Of a stretch of 64,000 nucleotides of DNA, positions 40,439 through 51,021 are shown piece by piece. The notes beneath the pieces were generated by a model, which had not been told where the DNA came from, made no database searches, and was given only the letters and a program-made list of their open reading frames with translations. Each line of letters begins with the position of its first letter. The first letter of the stretch is position 1. The position numbers and the translations under genes were made by a program. The stretch is from Teratosphaeria epicoccoides (lineage: Eukaryota; Ascomycota; Dothideomycetes; Mycosphaerellales; Teratosphaeriaceae): the NCBI GenBank assembly GCA_021401465.1, contig JADDMT010000044.1, forward strand, positions 1-64,000, given 5' to 3'.

Positions 40439-41947
40439 ATGGCACAGCAAGCAAATGGGGAGAAGCGCCACGGCGCATCCTTGGCGCAGGATCTGTTCCA
40501 GGACATGGGCGCACAAGTCGACGGAATGAACGGCTCGACCAATGAGGACGACCAACGAATAGTGGAGGAGATTGAGTCGCTGTGCATGAATTGCCGTGCG
40601 GATGGTGTGACGCGCATGCTTCTCACCCGCATACCATTCTTTCGCGAGATCGTCGTCATGTCATTTTCATGTGCAGAATGCGGATGCCAGAACAACGAGA
40701 TCCAGTCCGCCGGACAAATACAGCCCAAAGGAGCCAAGTATGCGTTGCGTGTAGAGGAGGACGTGGATCTGCAAAGGAGTGTGGTGAAGTCAGACGTGGC
40801 AATATTCAGAATAGAAGATATCGATCTGGAGATCCCAGCGGGCAAAGGACAGTACAGCAACGTCGAGGGCATAATTTCAGGCGTCAAGGCTGATTTGGAG
40901 ATGCACCAGCAGGCACGGATGGAGCAGATGCCTGACATGGCGCATCAGCTCGCGGGTGTCATCCAACAGCTTGCGGATATGCTTGAAGGCAAGCGGTATC
41001 CGTTTACGGTCTCAGCAGATGACCCTAGTGGCAACAGTTGGATAGAAACAAAGCCTGATGAAGCAGTTGGTAAATGGGCAAAGAGCGAGTACAACCGGAC
41101 ACCACAGCAGAACGGGATGCTTGGCCTGGGAGACGAAGTGCCCCAGCCGGGCCATCACCATGAAGCCGCAGCAGCTGAGGCTGTCGTACGGCCTGAGTAT
41201 CATGCGTCTGGCATGGTCCCGGAGATGCCTTCAGGCGCTGGAATGGCGCACGTCGATCAAGAAGACGATATTGTGGAGAATCAGGTATACAGCTTCCCAG
41301 CATCATGTCCAGGCTGCACACGACCCTGCGCAACGAACATGAAAATGGTCAACATTCCACACTTCAAGCAAGTTGTACTCATGTCGACGGTCTGCGAGGA
41401 TTGCGGCTACAGGTCGAATGAGGTCAAGACGGGTGGTGAGGTGCCAGAAAAGGGGAGGCGGATCACTTTAGAAGTCAAGTCACCAGAAGACTTGGCGCGA
41501 GATATCCTCAAGAGCGAAAGTGCAGCACTGCATTGTCCGGAACTGCAGCTGCGAGTGGAGCCAGGCACGATGGGAGGCCGGTTCACGACGGTGGAGGGCA
41601 TTCTCACCAATATCCGCAAAGATCTCCGGGCGCAGGCCTTTGGTCTAGAGGATGGCGACGCTGAACTACCAGCGGGCGCAGGCGACGGCATGACGGCAGA
41701 GAGTAAACGATCTTGGGACGATTTCTTCGCAAGTTTGGAGGCCGCGATCGACAACAGGAAGCCTTTCACGTTGGTGCTGGAAGATCCGATGGCGAGCTCA
41801 TACGTACAGAGCTTGACAGCCCCGAGGCCAGACCCGCAGATTCAGTTGCAGGACTACGACAGGACGGAGCAGGAGGAAGAGGATCTCGGGTTGAAGGACA
41901 TCAAGACGGAGGGATACGGGGAGGAACATGCAGAAGTCAAGTCATGA
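40439..41947 (+). CDS. ZPR1: Zinc-finger protein Zpr1 (eEF1A folding chaperone)
   Basis: Zpr1 binds and helps fold newly made elongation factor eEF1A. The 502-residue single-exon protein has the family's duplicated architecture. Module 1 has a C4 zinc finger (CMNCRADGVTRML...FSCAECGCQNNE) followed by an alpha/beta domain (EDIDLEIPAGKGQYSNVEGII). Module 2 has a second C4 finger (CPGCTRPCATNMK...STVCEDCGYRSNE) followed by its domain (LQLRVEPGTMGGRFTTVEGIL). Both DDP-type hairpin ends are present (TVSADDPSGNSWIE and LVLEDPMASSYVQS). The first in-frame ATG (40439) is used. The C-terminus is acidic. No intron is needed. Confidence 0.95.
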   Translation: MAQQANGEKRHGASLAQDLFQDMGAQVDGMNGSTNEDDQRIVEEIESLCMNCRADGVTRMLLTRIPFFREIVVMSFSCAECGCQNNEIQSAGQIQPKGAKYALRVEEDVDLQRSVVKSDVAIFRIEDIDLEIPAGKGQYSNVEGIISGVKADLEMHQQARMEQMPDMAHQLAGVIQQLADMLEGKRYPFTVSADDPSGNSWIETKPDEAVGKWAKSEYNRTPQQNGMLGLGDEVPQPGHHHEAAAAEAVVRPEYHASGMVPEMPSGAGMAHVDQEDDIVENQVYSFPASCPGCTRPCATNMKMVNIPHFKQVVLMSTVCEDCGYRSNEVKTGGEVPEKGRRITLEVKSPEDLARDILKSESAALHCPELQLRVEPGTMGGRFTTVEGILTNIRKDLRAQAFGLEDGDAELPAGAGDGMTAESKRSWDDFFASLEAAIDNRKPFTLVLEDPMASSYVQSLTAPRPDPQIQLQDYDRTEQEEEDLGLKDIKTEGYGEEHAEVKS

Positions 41948-42391
41948 TGAGAGCGATATGCTCAGGTGACTTGTTGTGCAGCGTCCGTGGAAGCAGCCGT
42001 AATGTCGGCGACCAGGAGCTATGCTTGACGCGGCTCGCAGTGCCGAAAGCCAGATATCTCCCTGGCTCGCGTTTGCCACGTATCGGCTGTTTGGTCGGCA
42101 TATTTGTACCCGTCGTCAACGTTGACGACGCCTGAACAATGCAGCGTAAAATTGCACTTTCTAGGGCCCCTTTGCCGCTTGATTCGGGGCCGCGCCAAGC
42201 CACGTCCATCGCGCCTGGCCACCCTCTACTAGGCAGCGCTCTGATCATGGCTGACCTCGATTCACCCTGTCCCCAGTCAAACGTCTGTCCAGCACTGTGC
42301 TGCCTGGCAGGTGAAACAGTACTGATGAGATCCATCCGATTAGGATGCAGGCCCAAGCCTAGAGCAGGTCCTAACGTCCACGTCTATCGAT
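41948..42391. other. Convergent spacer ZPR1/DBR1
   Basis: 3' UTRs of ZPR1 (plus) and DBR1 (minus). No coding region is seen. Confidence 0.45.
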
Positions 42392-44134
42392 TCATCTTCC
42401 TCGATGATTTCTTCCTCGTCCGCCGAAGCCTCTGCCTCTGTTACCTTGACCATGCCTCCCGCGTCCCCGACCTCTGCCGAAGCCACTGCCTCGGCCTCTC
42501 TGAGCCGCGAATCTCTCAGCGTCAGGATCATGCCTCGGACCCGCTGCTAATCGTGCGGCTCTCTCGTCTTCGCTGATGGCAAAAGCATTCGGTATCTGCA
42601 ACATCTCACAGAAAGCTGCCGTCTGTGGATTCGGGTATTCATCCACCCTGGCATATTGCGGCAGATTCCAATTCTCGTTGTCATATACAGGCGCCGTGCG
42701 CTCGAAGTTCTCCGGGACTGTCAGGCTAGTATCCGGAAGGTTAGTTGCCAACCATTCAAATTGCTCCAGAATCTGAGCCTTGTATTCTGCTTGGGATTTG
42801 GCCTGCGGGACCTTGACATCTGGATCGCCGAGCACGGGAGGCTCGCTTAGCGCAAATGCGCGAGTAATTGCTAGCCATTCTTGATCGTACTCCAGCTTCA
42901 ATGGCCGGCGCTCCTCGAGTTCTCCTTCCGACGACACGGAAATGAGTTGCAGGAACTCCTTATTTGGCAGACATTTGTCCAAAGCCAGAAACTTCGTGAT
43001 TGTGTTGGCTATCTCTACAGGATGCTCGATCGATTCGCGTTCCCGTTGAAGCCGCGGTTCAGGGCGACGGAACGACTCTGGCAATGCTGCTCTTGCCTCT
43101 TCTGTGGTCAGCATCGTTTGCTGTGTTGAGATGTCTGGGGTGACGGGTATCATGACATTGTCCAGACCCTGACTTGGCGCAACAGGCGCAAGGCCATCAA
43201 TATCATCATCAAGCTCCAGGTCGATTTCGTCAGCATTTGCCGCCAGCACCGCGTTCATGCTTTCTGCAGGCTTAGGATCAGTAGCAGCGACCGCATCGTC
43301 CATGTCGAGATCGACGTCTTTGTGGTGTTTCAATTCGGCGGCATGCTCGTTCGTTGAAGGTGAGGCTTGCTGCTCGATTGAGGCCTTGTCGTGCTTCACA
43401 ACAGCAGCATACTTGCAGTGCAGATGCGCACTGAACCAATATCTCGGCCTCAGTCTTTCAAGCACATATTGCGCCGCCACATTTCCCAGTTGACCATTTC
43501 TCGCGTCTTCCTCAAGATGCTTCTTGTAACGGAAAAGCTGCTTGAAATCGCCCTTCCACTCGACACCTTTCGGCCAGTCATGGCTGATGCATATGTCGAC
43601 CTGAGATCTAATCTGGAGTAGCTGTCTGATGTTCATCTCACGAGTGTGGTAGATGGACTTCATGTCGCTTTCGTTGTACGGCAATCGTTCAAAGTGTGGC
43701 TTCCGATAGTTGTAGCCCTTCCAGATGCCACTCATTCCTGCAATCCTCAAGGGCCCAAAACGAAGCACATTTGCCGCACCCATGTAGTAAATATTGGGCG
43801 CCACCCAACCGCCATAGTATAGCTCGAACAAGTAATTGCTAGCCTCATGATTACCACCAACAAAGATCGTCAGGTATGGCGCCGTGCGTTGACCAGAGTA
43901 GTACTCATGAAAATCGCACATCTCGCGATATTTGGCGGGCATGCTGACGCAGTTGAGGTCGTAGGCATTCCTGACAGACTGGAAGTCGCCGCCAATGACC
44001 AATAAGTCCACTCCAGGCCATCCCTTCTGCTGGCATGCTTCTTCAACAGACGCGAAGATGGCATGCAGAGTGCCATGGCCACAACCCTCCAAAGCGAGGC
44101 GGACGCCGCCGCCTTCCTGCAGTACTGCTGCCAT
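42392..44134 (-). CDS. DBR1: RNA lariat debranching enzyme Dbr1
   Basis: Dbr1 hydrolyses the 2'-5' branch bond of excised intron lariats. The 580-residue protein carries the metallophosphoesterase motifs in order: EGCGHG (16-21), GGDFQSVRN (48-56), GNHEASN (94-100), SHDWPKGVEW and SAHLHCKYAA. NYRKPHFERLPYN, the Dbr1-specific segment, lies between the third and fourth motifs. The lariat-specific C-terminal domain follows (FLALDKCLPNKEFLQL, LKLEYDQEWLAITRAF). The tail is a Gly/Arg-rich low-complexity run (RGRGSGFGRGRGRG...), not typical of yeast Dbr1. The start ATG lies a few residues before the first motif. It is divergent from the Rpr2/Snm1-type gene with a 263-bp shared upstream region. Confidence 0.95.
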   Translation of the reverse strand: MAAVLQEGGGVRLALEGCGHGTLHAIFASVEEACQQKGWPGVDLLVIGGDFQSVRNAYDLNCVSMPAKYREMCDFHEYYSGQRTAPYLTIFVGGNHEASNYLFELYYGGWVAPNIYYMGAANVLRFGPLRIAGMSGIWKGYNYRKPHFERLPYNESDMKSIYHTREMNIRQLLQIRSQVDICISHDWPKGVEWKGDFKQLFRYKKHLEEDARNGQLGNVAAQYVLERLRPRYWFSAHLHCKYAAVVKHDKASIEQQASPSTNEHAAELKHHKDVDLDMDDAVAATDPKPAESMNAVLAANADEIDLELDDDIDGLAPVAPSQGLDNVMIPVTPDISTQQTMLTTEEARAALPESFRRPEPRLQRERESIEHPVEIANTITKFLALDKCLPNKEFLQLISVSSEGELEERRPLKLEYDQEWLAITRAFALSEPPVLGDPDVKVPQAKSQAEYKAQILEQFEWLATNLPDTSLTVPENFERTAPVYDNENWNLPQYARVDEYPNPQTAAFCEMLQIPNAFAISEDERAARLAAGPRHDPDAERFAAQRGRGSGFGRGRGRGRHGQGNRGRGFGGRGRNHRGR

Positions 44135-44397
44135 CCCGGCGCCGCTACCGCCTTATCAGCATATCGGTGCCGGTGAGGTCATTGAATGCTATCCAAGTCA
44201 GCGCACGGGGAGGCACTTGGTAGTTATCGAAGGAACGAAGACTCGATAGATGCAGGTGCAAGGGTGTTCCGAGTTGCGGGCCGCTAGCGTCCGGTCGTGC
44301 CTTCCAATTGAAAATCAATTGTAGCTTTCCCAAATGTCGTCTTGAATAACCACAGCAGTTGACCCAGATCTTCGGGGACATTAAAGTGACCAACGAC
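44135..44397. promoter_or_regulatory. Divergent promoter DBR1 / RNase P-MRP subunit
   Basis: This 263-bp region separates the divergent ATGs of two RNA-processing genes and must hold both promoters. Shared regulation is possible but not shown. Confidence 0.5.
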
Positions 44398-44931
44398 ATG
44401 ACTTCGAAGCAGCTCGAGGCGGCAACTGCGGCTCGTAAGCGCTTCATCGGCGAAGCTTCGTTTTCGACCCTCGCCACATCGCCTGCCCACTCTGCATACA
44501 TGCGATCTCAGCTGACCGAAGAGTCGTCTGCACGGGACGAAAATACCTGCGGCGCATGTGGCAGTCTTTTGATTCCGTCCTGGAATTGTACGAGGTTACG
44601 AGAAGCGAAACGTCAGGCTTCGCGACAAGGTCGAAGCACCAAAGCAAGTGAGACAGCCACATGCGATCGATGCCATACTCCAAACACCATGGGTAAGGGC
44701 ACAAGTCCCAAGAAGACTGGCAAGCAGTCCAGAAAGGCAACCCTCAAGCCATTATCAGCCATCGACAACAGCGCCGAAAGCTTGCCGTATGCAAAATCCA
44801 CCATCAACGCAGCAAGCAGAAAATCACGGGCCAAGAAGTCCAATCTGCAGGCTTTGTTGGCAAGTAGGCAAGCTTCAGCCCGGACACAGCCCGGGCCAGG
44901 GCTTGATTTGATGGACTTCATGAAGACGTGA
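44398..44931 (+). CDS. RNase P/MRP protein subunit, Rpr2/Snm1/Rpp21 type
   Basis: The 177-residue protein has the zinc-ribbon layout of the Rpr2/Snm1/Rpp21 family: an N-terminal helical region (ARKRFIGEASFSTLATSPAH, then SAYMRSQLTEES), CGAC (51-54) in TCGACGSLLIPSWNCTRLR, and CDRC (89-92) in TCDRCHTPN. It is followed by a Lys/Ser-rich basic tail suited to RNA contact. These proteins belong to RNase P (tRNA 5' maturation) or RNase MRP (rRNA processing); the length and basic tail favour Snm1, but I cannot separate the two. The start at 44398 is the first ATG of the frame. The LDLMDFMKT C-terminus recalls short conserved ends in fungal homologues. Confidence 0.78.
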   Translation: MTSKQLEAATAARKRFIGEASFSTLATSPAHSAYMRSQLTEESSARDENTCGACGSLLIPSWNCTRLREAKRQASRQGRSTKASETATCDRCHTPNTMGKGTSPKKTGKQSRKATLKPLSAIDNSAESLPYAKSTINAASRKSRAKKSNLQALLASRQASARTQPGPGLDLMDFMKT

Positions 44932-45136
44932 GGCCGCTCGTCAAGTGCATTCGCTGGAAAATCGGGACCGCGTGGTCGCGTAGCGAACTAGTCAGTCATC
45001 CGGGTGACAGGAAAGGTCAACAATCGATCAGATGAGTTGAAAAGAAAATCTGCAGTCAAAGTATCAAAGGACGGTCGACAGTACCAACAAGCAGTCACTC
45101 GCGTCAGAGCAGTGACTGGTGTCAATCACTCAACTA

Positions 45137-45158
45137 GTCAACCAGTCAACTGGTTGAC
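45137..45158. repeat. Perfect 10-bp-arm palindrome GTCAACCAGT-CA-ACTGGTTGAC
   Basis: A perfect inverted repeat with a 2-bp centre lies inside a cluster of GTCA/TGAC words (45090-45180). It shares the GTCAACC/GGTTGAC core with the PKS-intron repeats 8-11 kb away. Confidence 0.8.
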
Positions 45159-45289
45159 CGGCTGATACAATCACTGTCCAGACTCCCTCCTCTGCTGAAG
45201 CTGCGTTGCCAGACAACAAGGCTCGCAGCGCAGACTGAGTCTCTACCTACTCATTTCCAGTGTCCCTGGAACGACCTGTTCCGAAAGCC

Positions 45290-45699
45290 ATGATAGCGAG
45301 AGTGGAAAGCAACTACCGATTTTTCAACAACGACCCGCTCGGTGGAACTCGTCATAGCGGCTGTAGGCGTACCTCTGCGACCGAACGGTTTTGCCTTGCA
45401 TCTCGAGAACATGGTGGCTATTTCGTGCGAGACAAAGATGGAGAAGTCCACGAGCTTGAGTCTGTAAGGATGGCAATATTCGCTTTGTCACGAGGCGCGA
45501 TGATCTGCATCGCGAGGTGGATCGCAAAGATTATCATGTTGGGCTTCCTGCGCGCCTCAGACTGCTCTATCAGCCGTATACACGGCTTGGCCCGCCACAA
45601 ACGGGGGCTCTATCCTGCAGAGAGCAGTACCCCAAACCAGCTTTCTATCCAATGCTAAAGATATCCAAATCACATATACACTTCAAATATTGCCCATGA
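45290..45699 (+). CDS. Candidate small two-exon gene, no recognised family
   Basis: Exon 1 (45290-45463) reads NYRFFNNDPLGGT and EHGGYFVRDKDGEVHELES. A 53-nt GT-AG intron (45464-45516, donor gtaagg) leads in frame to exon 2 (VDRKDYHVGLPARLRLLYQPYTRLGPPQ, ending at 45699). The total is 118 residues. The composition is protein-like on both sides of the junction, but I recognise no family and an upstream exon may be missing. It lies between the RNase P/MRP subunit gene and a convergent unknown gene. Confidence 0.35.
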
Positions 45700-46021
45700 C
45701 CGGCGCATCTCTCAGAGGCGCATTGGACCAGAATCTGTGTAGCCTGGCGTGACAAAAGCCTTGCAAAGCGAAGAAAGGGTATCGAACTCTCCAAAACAAA
45801 TGACCAAGACTAAGTCTATCAGATCCAGCCTCGATGAGCTTTTTATTAAAGAAAATTCTCGAAGATAGTCGTGTGTCGATCATGATGATATCGTAACACA
45901 TTGGACGGACACGCCGCGAAAGTAGGTAATGACATATGAAAGTTGTGCTTTCGCTGCACTTGCAGATCGTGTTCGTGATGGACCAGCATCAAGTCGTGCT
46001 TGTATACGGGCCCTTCAATGG
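45700..46021. other. Convergent spacer
   Basis: No gene or repeat is recognised here. Confidence 0.4.
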
Positions 46022-48682
46022 TCAGCTGAAGCGACCCGATAAAGGCGACTGTGCCGACGGGCTCGTCCTGCCGGATCCCACGGATCCACGTTTGATTTCC
46101 AGTAGCCTAGCGCTGCCTGCTGACATCTGTCTGGCGTGGCCCTTGCCATAGTCAATGCTTCTTGCAGATTGAATTTCACTCTTCTGTGGCGAGTCACCGG
46201 CGTCGGTGGCGTCATTTGAAGAGCCATGACCCGGGCTGCCCTGTGGCGTCTCGACCGTCTCAGCGGCGTACTCAGTAAGCAAAGCCTCCCGCGACTTTGC
46301 GCGAAGGTCACGGCGGACGAGTGTCGGCTGTCTTTGGACACTGTCATGATATGTGATGGGCTCCGCAGCCGCCTCGCCTGTTTGGGGATCATCGTATTCG
46401 GTGGCCTCGTCTGGCGCTCCGCCGAGCGCATTTGGTGAGCTGATCCTCCTCGTCATACCTGGACGTGATATGTACTCAGCGTCCTTGTCGCCTCCTCCAA
46501 AGTCTTCGTAGCTGGCGACAAAGTCTGGATTGCGTCTGCTGAGGGAACCGATTCCTCGGCTGACACCGGAGTGGCCTGACTGACGCTTCGCGCTTGCGAG
46601 CCAAGAGCCTTCTGAATCGATAGAGGCGAGTGAGGCTGACATTAAGCCGTGGCCACGGTGTCCAGGAGTGACTGGCGTGTCATTGCGGTTGATAGATGAA
46701 GGGTCCGCCTCCGGTTCCTTGGTGGTCGCTTCAGCGATGTCCACGGGCTGACTCTTCCTAGCTCTTCGGGCTGTGGCAGCGACCGCAGCCATCGTGGTCA
46801 CATCTGGCGACGGCATCCTACTGTCAGGGGGCGGAATAGGCATTTCCGGGAGATCTTCCCTAAATTTACTTTGCGTTCGTACTGGCGTGCCTGAAGTTCG
46901 GCGCGGCCCCAATGGTCGGGTGTCAAATAGGTGGGCAGGCAGTGGTTGATTGCGCAGCGAGTCGCGAGACGTGTTGGAGAAACTGGAAGGTGACTTCGTT
47001 CCGTCCCCAGCCTTCCTTGTCGTGCCGCCTCTCCTGAAGAAAGAGGCCCATGCACCTGGTCGATGATTCTGCGGGTCAGATGCCCTCCTGTTTTCAATCG
47101 CGATTGGAGGTGGCGGAACAAGATCCTCTTGATTTTCAGACTGCGCAAGGTTAGAGGGCACACGCTCAACCTGGGCAGCTTTTATCGGTGATCGTGGTGG
47201 CGTGCTTGCCGTCGACATGCGCACAGCCTGTGCGGTGTGCACGATGGGGTCCTCAGCGGGCGTTTCCACAGGAGTGAAACGGCCGATCGATCGGTAAGAC
47301 TCGGCTGCCGGTGATGGTAGAGGCGATGCGTCGGCGAAAGGATCGGCAGCGCCATCACTCGCGGGCTTGTAGTGCAGGTATGTGCCGGTGCTGGCAGGGC
47401 CCAACTGCTCGGTAGCCGGAGTACCAGTTGCATTTTCAGTTCCCGAATCCTGCGTTCGGCTTGTGTCGATGCCTAGGTCGGCGGCTTCGGCTGGCACTGG
47501 CTGCTTACGTAGCGCAGGGTGAATGTCTGTTGGCGGTGTCAACACATTGTCCTCAGTCTCCTCAGCAGCTTCGTGTTGCTGAGCGCCAGCTCTCGCTTGC
47601 TCTGCACGTTGTGCGTCTTCAGCTTCACGCCGTCTCCGGTCGCTATCACCGCGATTCCTTCCTTCACGGCTTCGCAGCTTCTTGTCTAGCTTTTCCTGCT
47701 GCTCTTTCCTTCTTCGTTCGCGTCGCTTCGCGTCCCGCTCCATCAACAACCGCAAATCACCTGCATCAAACTCGTCTGCCTGTTCGCCGATGGTCTGCCG
47801 CTTCCGCGATGAGTCTTTCGTTTCTGGTCGTTTCATCTTAGCTGTTTGTGAGTTCGTCCTTGGTGCTTGCAAGTTACTGGAGACACTGCTCGGAACATGT
47901 TGCGGTGTGCCGGACAGACGAACAGCCGGACGAGGATTGAACATATCCAAACTGCCGATCTCCCATCCACGCTGCTCGGCGGCGCTGGACATTCCAGAAT
48001 AGATCGATCCTTCGGGCGGCAAAGAGATATGCGAGCCGCGGCTGCGGATCTTCTTGCTATCACGCCGCAGAGGGCCGTCTCCGCTTCGCTTCGGTATCGG
48101 AATAGGCGCACTCATTGCACGTATCTCCTCTTCGCGAATGCGCTCCTCAACCCGCCGTTTGCTAGACTTTCTACGCGTTAGCGAGGCGTCATCGTATGCG
48201 CTGGGCCGCGATCGCAATGTCTGTGGCCGCGACGTCTTCTTGTCTGCCTTGTGAAGACTTGTTTGCGAGCCCGATGGCTGACGGAAGTTGTAGGGAATAG
48301 CCGGACGTCCCGCATCGACTGGTCGAAGATGCGGGCTTGAGTGTAACGTCTGGCTGATAGGCAGGGCTGTGATATCTTCAATTGAAGCGCGGCGCATTGG
48401 CATGTTTTCCTTTCCGCTAGCCACCAGTATCTTCTTGCTCGGGTTTGCGCCCGCCGGCGCCATGCCTTCCGGCGGTGGTGGCAGCCCACGACTCCGTCTT
48501 CGCTTGCTGACCTTGCGCGATGTGTGGCGACGTGGGGGTGAGCTTGGTGATCCTACTGGCGCTGCTGTTGCAGACGTTGGTAAAAAGGTCGATGACGAGC
48601 TCTTCTCAGCCAAGATCCGCCCTGCGACCGCTGCATCCTTCTGGGCCTTGTTCTTCCGCCGTCGTTTAAACGGCCAGACCAT
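46022..48682 (-). CDS. Large disordered protein of unknown function
   Basis: The 886-residue frame begins MVWPFKRRRKNKAQK and is dominated by Ser, Pro, Arg and Glu. A charged coiled-coil-like stretch lies near residues 315-370 (MERDAKRRERRRKEQQEKLDKKLRSR and following). Repeated SP/TP sites and basic SRRKSSKRR-type clusters suggest phosphoregulation. Short tracts such as SSKRRVEERIREEEIRAMSAP, EIGSLDMFNPRPAVRLS and GAWASFFRRGG look like conserved islands of a filamentous-ascomycete protein family without known function. No signal peptide or membrane segment is seen. It is a single exon as read. The 5' boundary is set by the first ATG of the frame. Confidence 0.78.
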   Translation of the reverse strand: MVWPFKRRRKNKAQKDAAVAGRILAEKSSSSTFLPTSATAAPVGSPSSPPRRHTSRKVSKRRRSRGLPPPPEGMAPAGANPSKKILVASGKENMPMRRASIEDITALPISQTLHSSPHLRPVDAGRPAIPYNFRQPSGSQTSLHKADKKTSRPQTLRSRPSAYDDASLTRRKSSKRRVEERIREEEIRAMSAPIPIPKRSGDGPLRRDSKKIRSRGSHISLPPEGSIYSGMSSAAEQRGWEIGSLDMFNPRPAVRLSGTPQHVPSSVSSNLQAPRTNSQTAKMKRPETKDSSRKRQTIGEQADEFDAGDLRLLMERDAKRRERRRKEQQEKLDKKLRSREGRNRGDSDRRRREAEDAQRAEQARAGAQQHEAAEETEDNVLTPPTDIHPALRKQPVPAEAADLGIDTSRTQDSGTENATGTPATEQLGPASTGTYLHYKPASDGAADPFADASPLPSPAAESYRSIGRFTPVETPAEDPIVHTAQAVRMSTASTPPRSPIKAAQVERVPSNLAQSENQEDLVPPPPIAIENRRASDPQNHRPGAWASFFRRGGTTRKAGDGTKSPSSFSNTSRDSLRNQPLPAHLFDTRPLGPRRTSGTPVRTQSKFREDLPEMPIPPPDSRMPSPDVTTMAAVAATARRARKSQPVDIAEATTKEPEADPSSINRNDTPVTPGHRGHGLMSASLASIDSEGSWLASAKRQSGHSGVSRGIGSLSRRNPDFVASYEDFGGGDKDAEYISRPGMTRRISSPNALGGAPDEATEYDDPQTGEAAAEPITYHDSVQRQPTLVRRDLRAKSREALLTEYAAETVETPQGSPGHGSSNDATDAGDSPQKSEIQSARSIDYGKGHARQMSAGSARLLEIKRGSVGSGRTSPSAQSPLSGRFS

Positions 48683-51021
48683 CGTTACAATAGCAGCCGC
48701 ACTGCTAATCTTGGTGCTGTTTCATATGGTTGCCGCATCCCGGTTCCTGAAATTGGCGAAGCTGAGGTGGTGGCTTTGTCGCGACACAAGACTTAAGAGC
48801 GCATCATTAATGATGATGGGAGAATCCGAATGAACGACGGTAGGATCAAGGAATGGTGTGGCGCAGAGGAGAGTTCAGTGGACTTTGGCGTCGAAAGTGT
48901 AAGCGGACGTTGGCGTTGGCGGAGCTTCGATCGGCGGCGGGAGGCCGAAGTCAGAGAGTGGCTCGAGCGCAAACGGAGAGGAACGGTCTGGAAGCAGGGA
49001 TTGGCAGACACGGCAATATGACTGCGCCCTGCGACCCGCGGTAGTACACGAGAGGGCTAGAGCAGAGCATGCGCGATGATTCGCGTAACAGAGGAGATTG
49101 GGTACCGCAAGCAACATTATGCCACCCCCTTGACCCCCTGCGGGAAAACGAGGACTCGGTACACCGTACGCTTCCCCAGCATACCCAGCGTCGCTCAACA
49201 GCGCCCGCCAGGGACATGTTTATTGCATGTGCAGATCTCGGGAATCTCCATCTCCCTTTCGGACGGGTCACGAGTAGTGTGCTTGTCGGTGTCAGCAAAA
49301 AGCATTACCTCCACCATTATTGATGTACCTCGCATAAAAGTCAACCTCGCTTGCAGAGGTCCTGCAGCGAGTGCCGAGACACAAGCACGAGGGGAGCAGG
49401 GATGTCTTTGACGGTCCTATCGGAGTCCTATCGGAGCGTTGTGGACAGCACAGCAATGCGTTCAGAGGCGTTCCCGTTGTCAGCAGCTTTGACAAGCACT
49501 GTCGCCATCCTGTACCAACGACGGCAGCGGATGCCCTGCATGCGGCATGCCAGCTACATAGTAGGCTGCCCAAAGTCCTGGTGTTAGGGTACTCTTCTTG
49601 CTATTCTACACCCCGCACATCTGCAGCAGCAAGGACGCGGGCTGCCGAAGCCAACTTCTTCGATGCCTCAGACACATTTGTACAGTAGCTGATGAGGTAG
49701 AGCACACTGCGTAAGCTCTGATAATTCTGGTGTTCAGCAGGACAGATTCTCGATTCGAACAATAGGCCAGCTCTGCTCTGATCGGCGATCAATCATGGCA
49801 ACGGAGAAAGCTGTATCGCAGCAACAACGTCCTCGTGCTCCATACGCGACCCCACCACCATCACAAGCGGGCATGTCGAATGCACGTAGCAGGTAGCCCT
49901 TGTCCCCATGTGGCCCTCATGAACACACGGGAACACCCATGGCAGTGTCAGCGTGCAGGAAGACCGTTCTCAACCGAGCGGTGTTGTGTTTAACCGAGCG
50001 ACTGTTTCTTGGCGAAATGACCCACCAACATCGAGCATTACTTCTCAAGATACCCAAACACGGCGGGTGTTCCTGGTAACCAACCTATCCTCATCACAAC
50101 CCCCTCAAACGCGCTCCTTTGGCAGAGTCGTACACTGCATCGCGGCGGACGGGTCGTGTGTGCTCAAATTTGGGACTGCGACGAACAACGGGCGCAGAAT
50201 CAGCACTCCATCCCACTTCGGTCAGCCATGCGCGGGCTGAAAGGCTCAATGTTCGCAAAGGATACAATTGCTGATTGGCTGCGAGACTCATGATTCCACC
50301 ATCACAGAAGCAATTTCGCGCACCAAGCTGCGGCCACCGACGCTGCATCTGCTCTTCTCCACCTCTCGTCCTGCTTGAGTGATCACTTACCATGACGGCG
50401 AGTTCAACGCAGGGTAGTAGGGCAGTGTGCTTTCTGGCGCGCGACGGACTTTCAGTCACCCGTTCTTCTTAAATGAATGACAGAAGACTAATAAATCTGA
50501 AACCACCCGCGTTACCGACTGGCTCACATTTGGCAAAGGCTTCGGATTTCAAGAAAAGACAGAGCGTTACCGTTGCTGTCGTGCTTTTGCGAATTTGCAT
50601 GCCCTTCAGCTTGGATGGAGTAGTGTTGCTGTGATTGCATTCTGGAGGCCTGTTGTCGAAAGTAGCTGTTATTTTTTTTTTCGATGGAGCTTGGACCGGT
50701 CCAAGATACGAGGTGCGCATTGTACTAATTGAATGGTCAGTCTGATCGGATTTACGCACTGCGAGTCAATTTCGGAAGTTAGTCTTGGATATTATTTTGG
50801 AAAAAGGGCAGTGCACAATCGGTCCATTACTGGATCAGTCCCGTGTGCAATTGATACACGAGGCTGTCACTTCGGGAAGTCTCATTCGATGGGCGGGAAT
50901 TGATTTGATGCAAATGATAGGTTTCCCGTTGTTCGTGGGTCTTGTCTGGCTCTCCAGACTCTATAGTTTCAAGTTTACGAGCCTCGCATTCCTTTCAAAT
51001 TTCTCTGTCTGCACTCTACCT
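48683..51021. other. Gene-poor spacer
   Basis: About 2.3 kb with no supported gene. Short open frames on both strands have no family resemblance. A short direct duplication (TCCTATCGGAG twice at about 49415-49437) is present. Confidence 0.45.
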
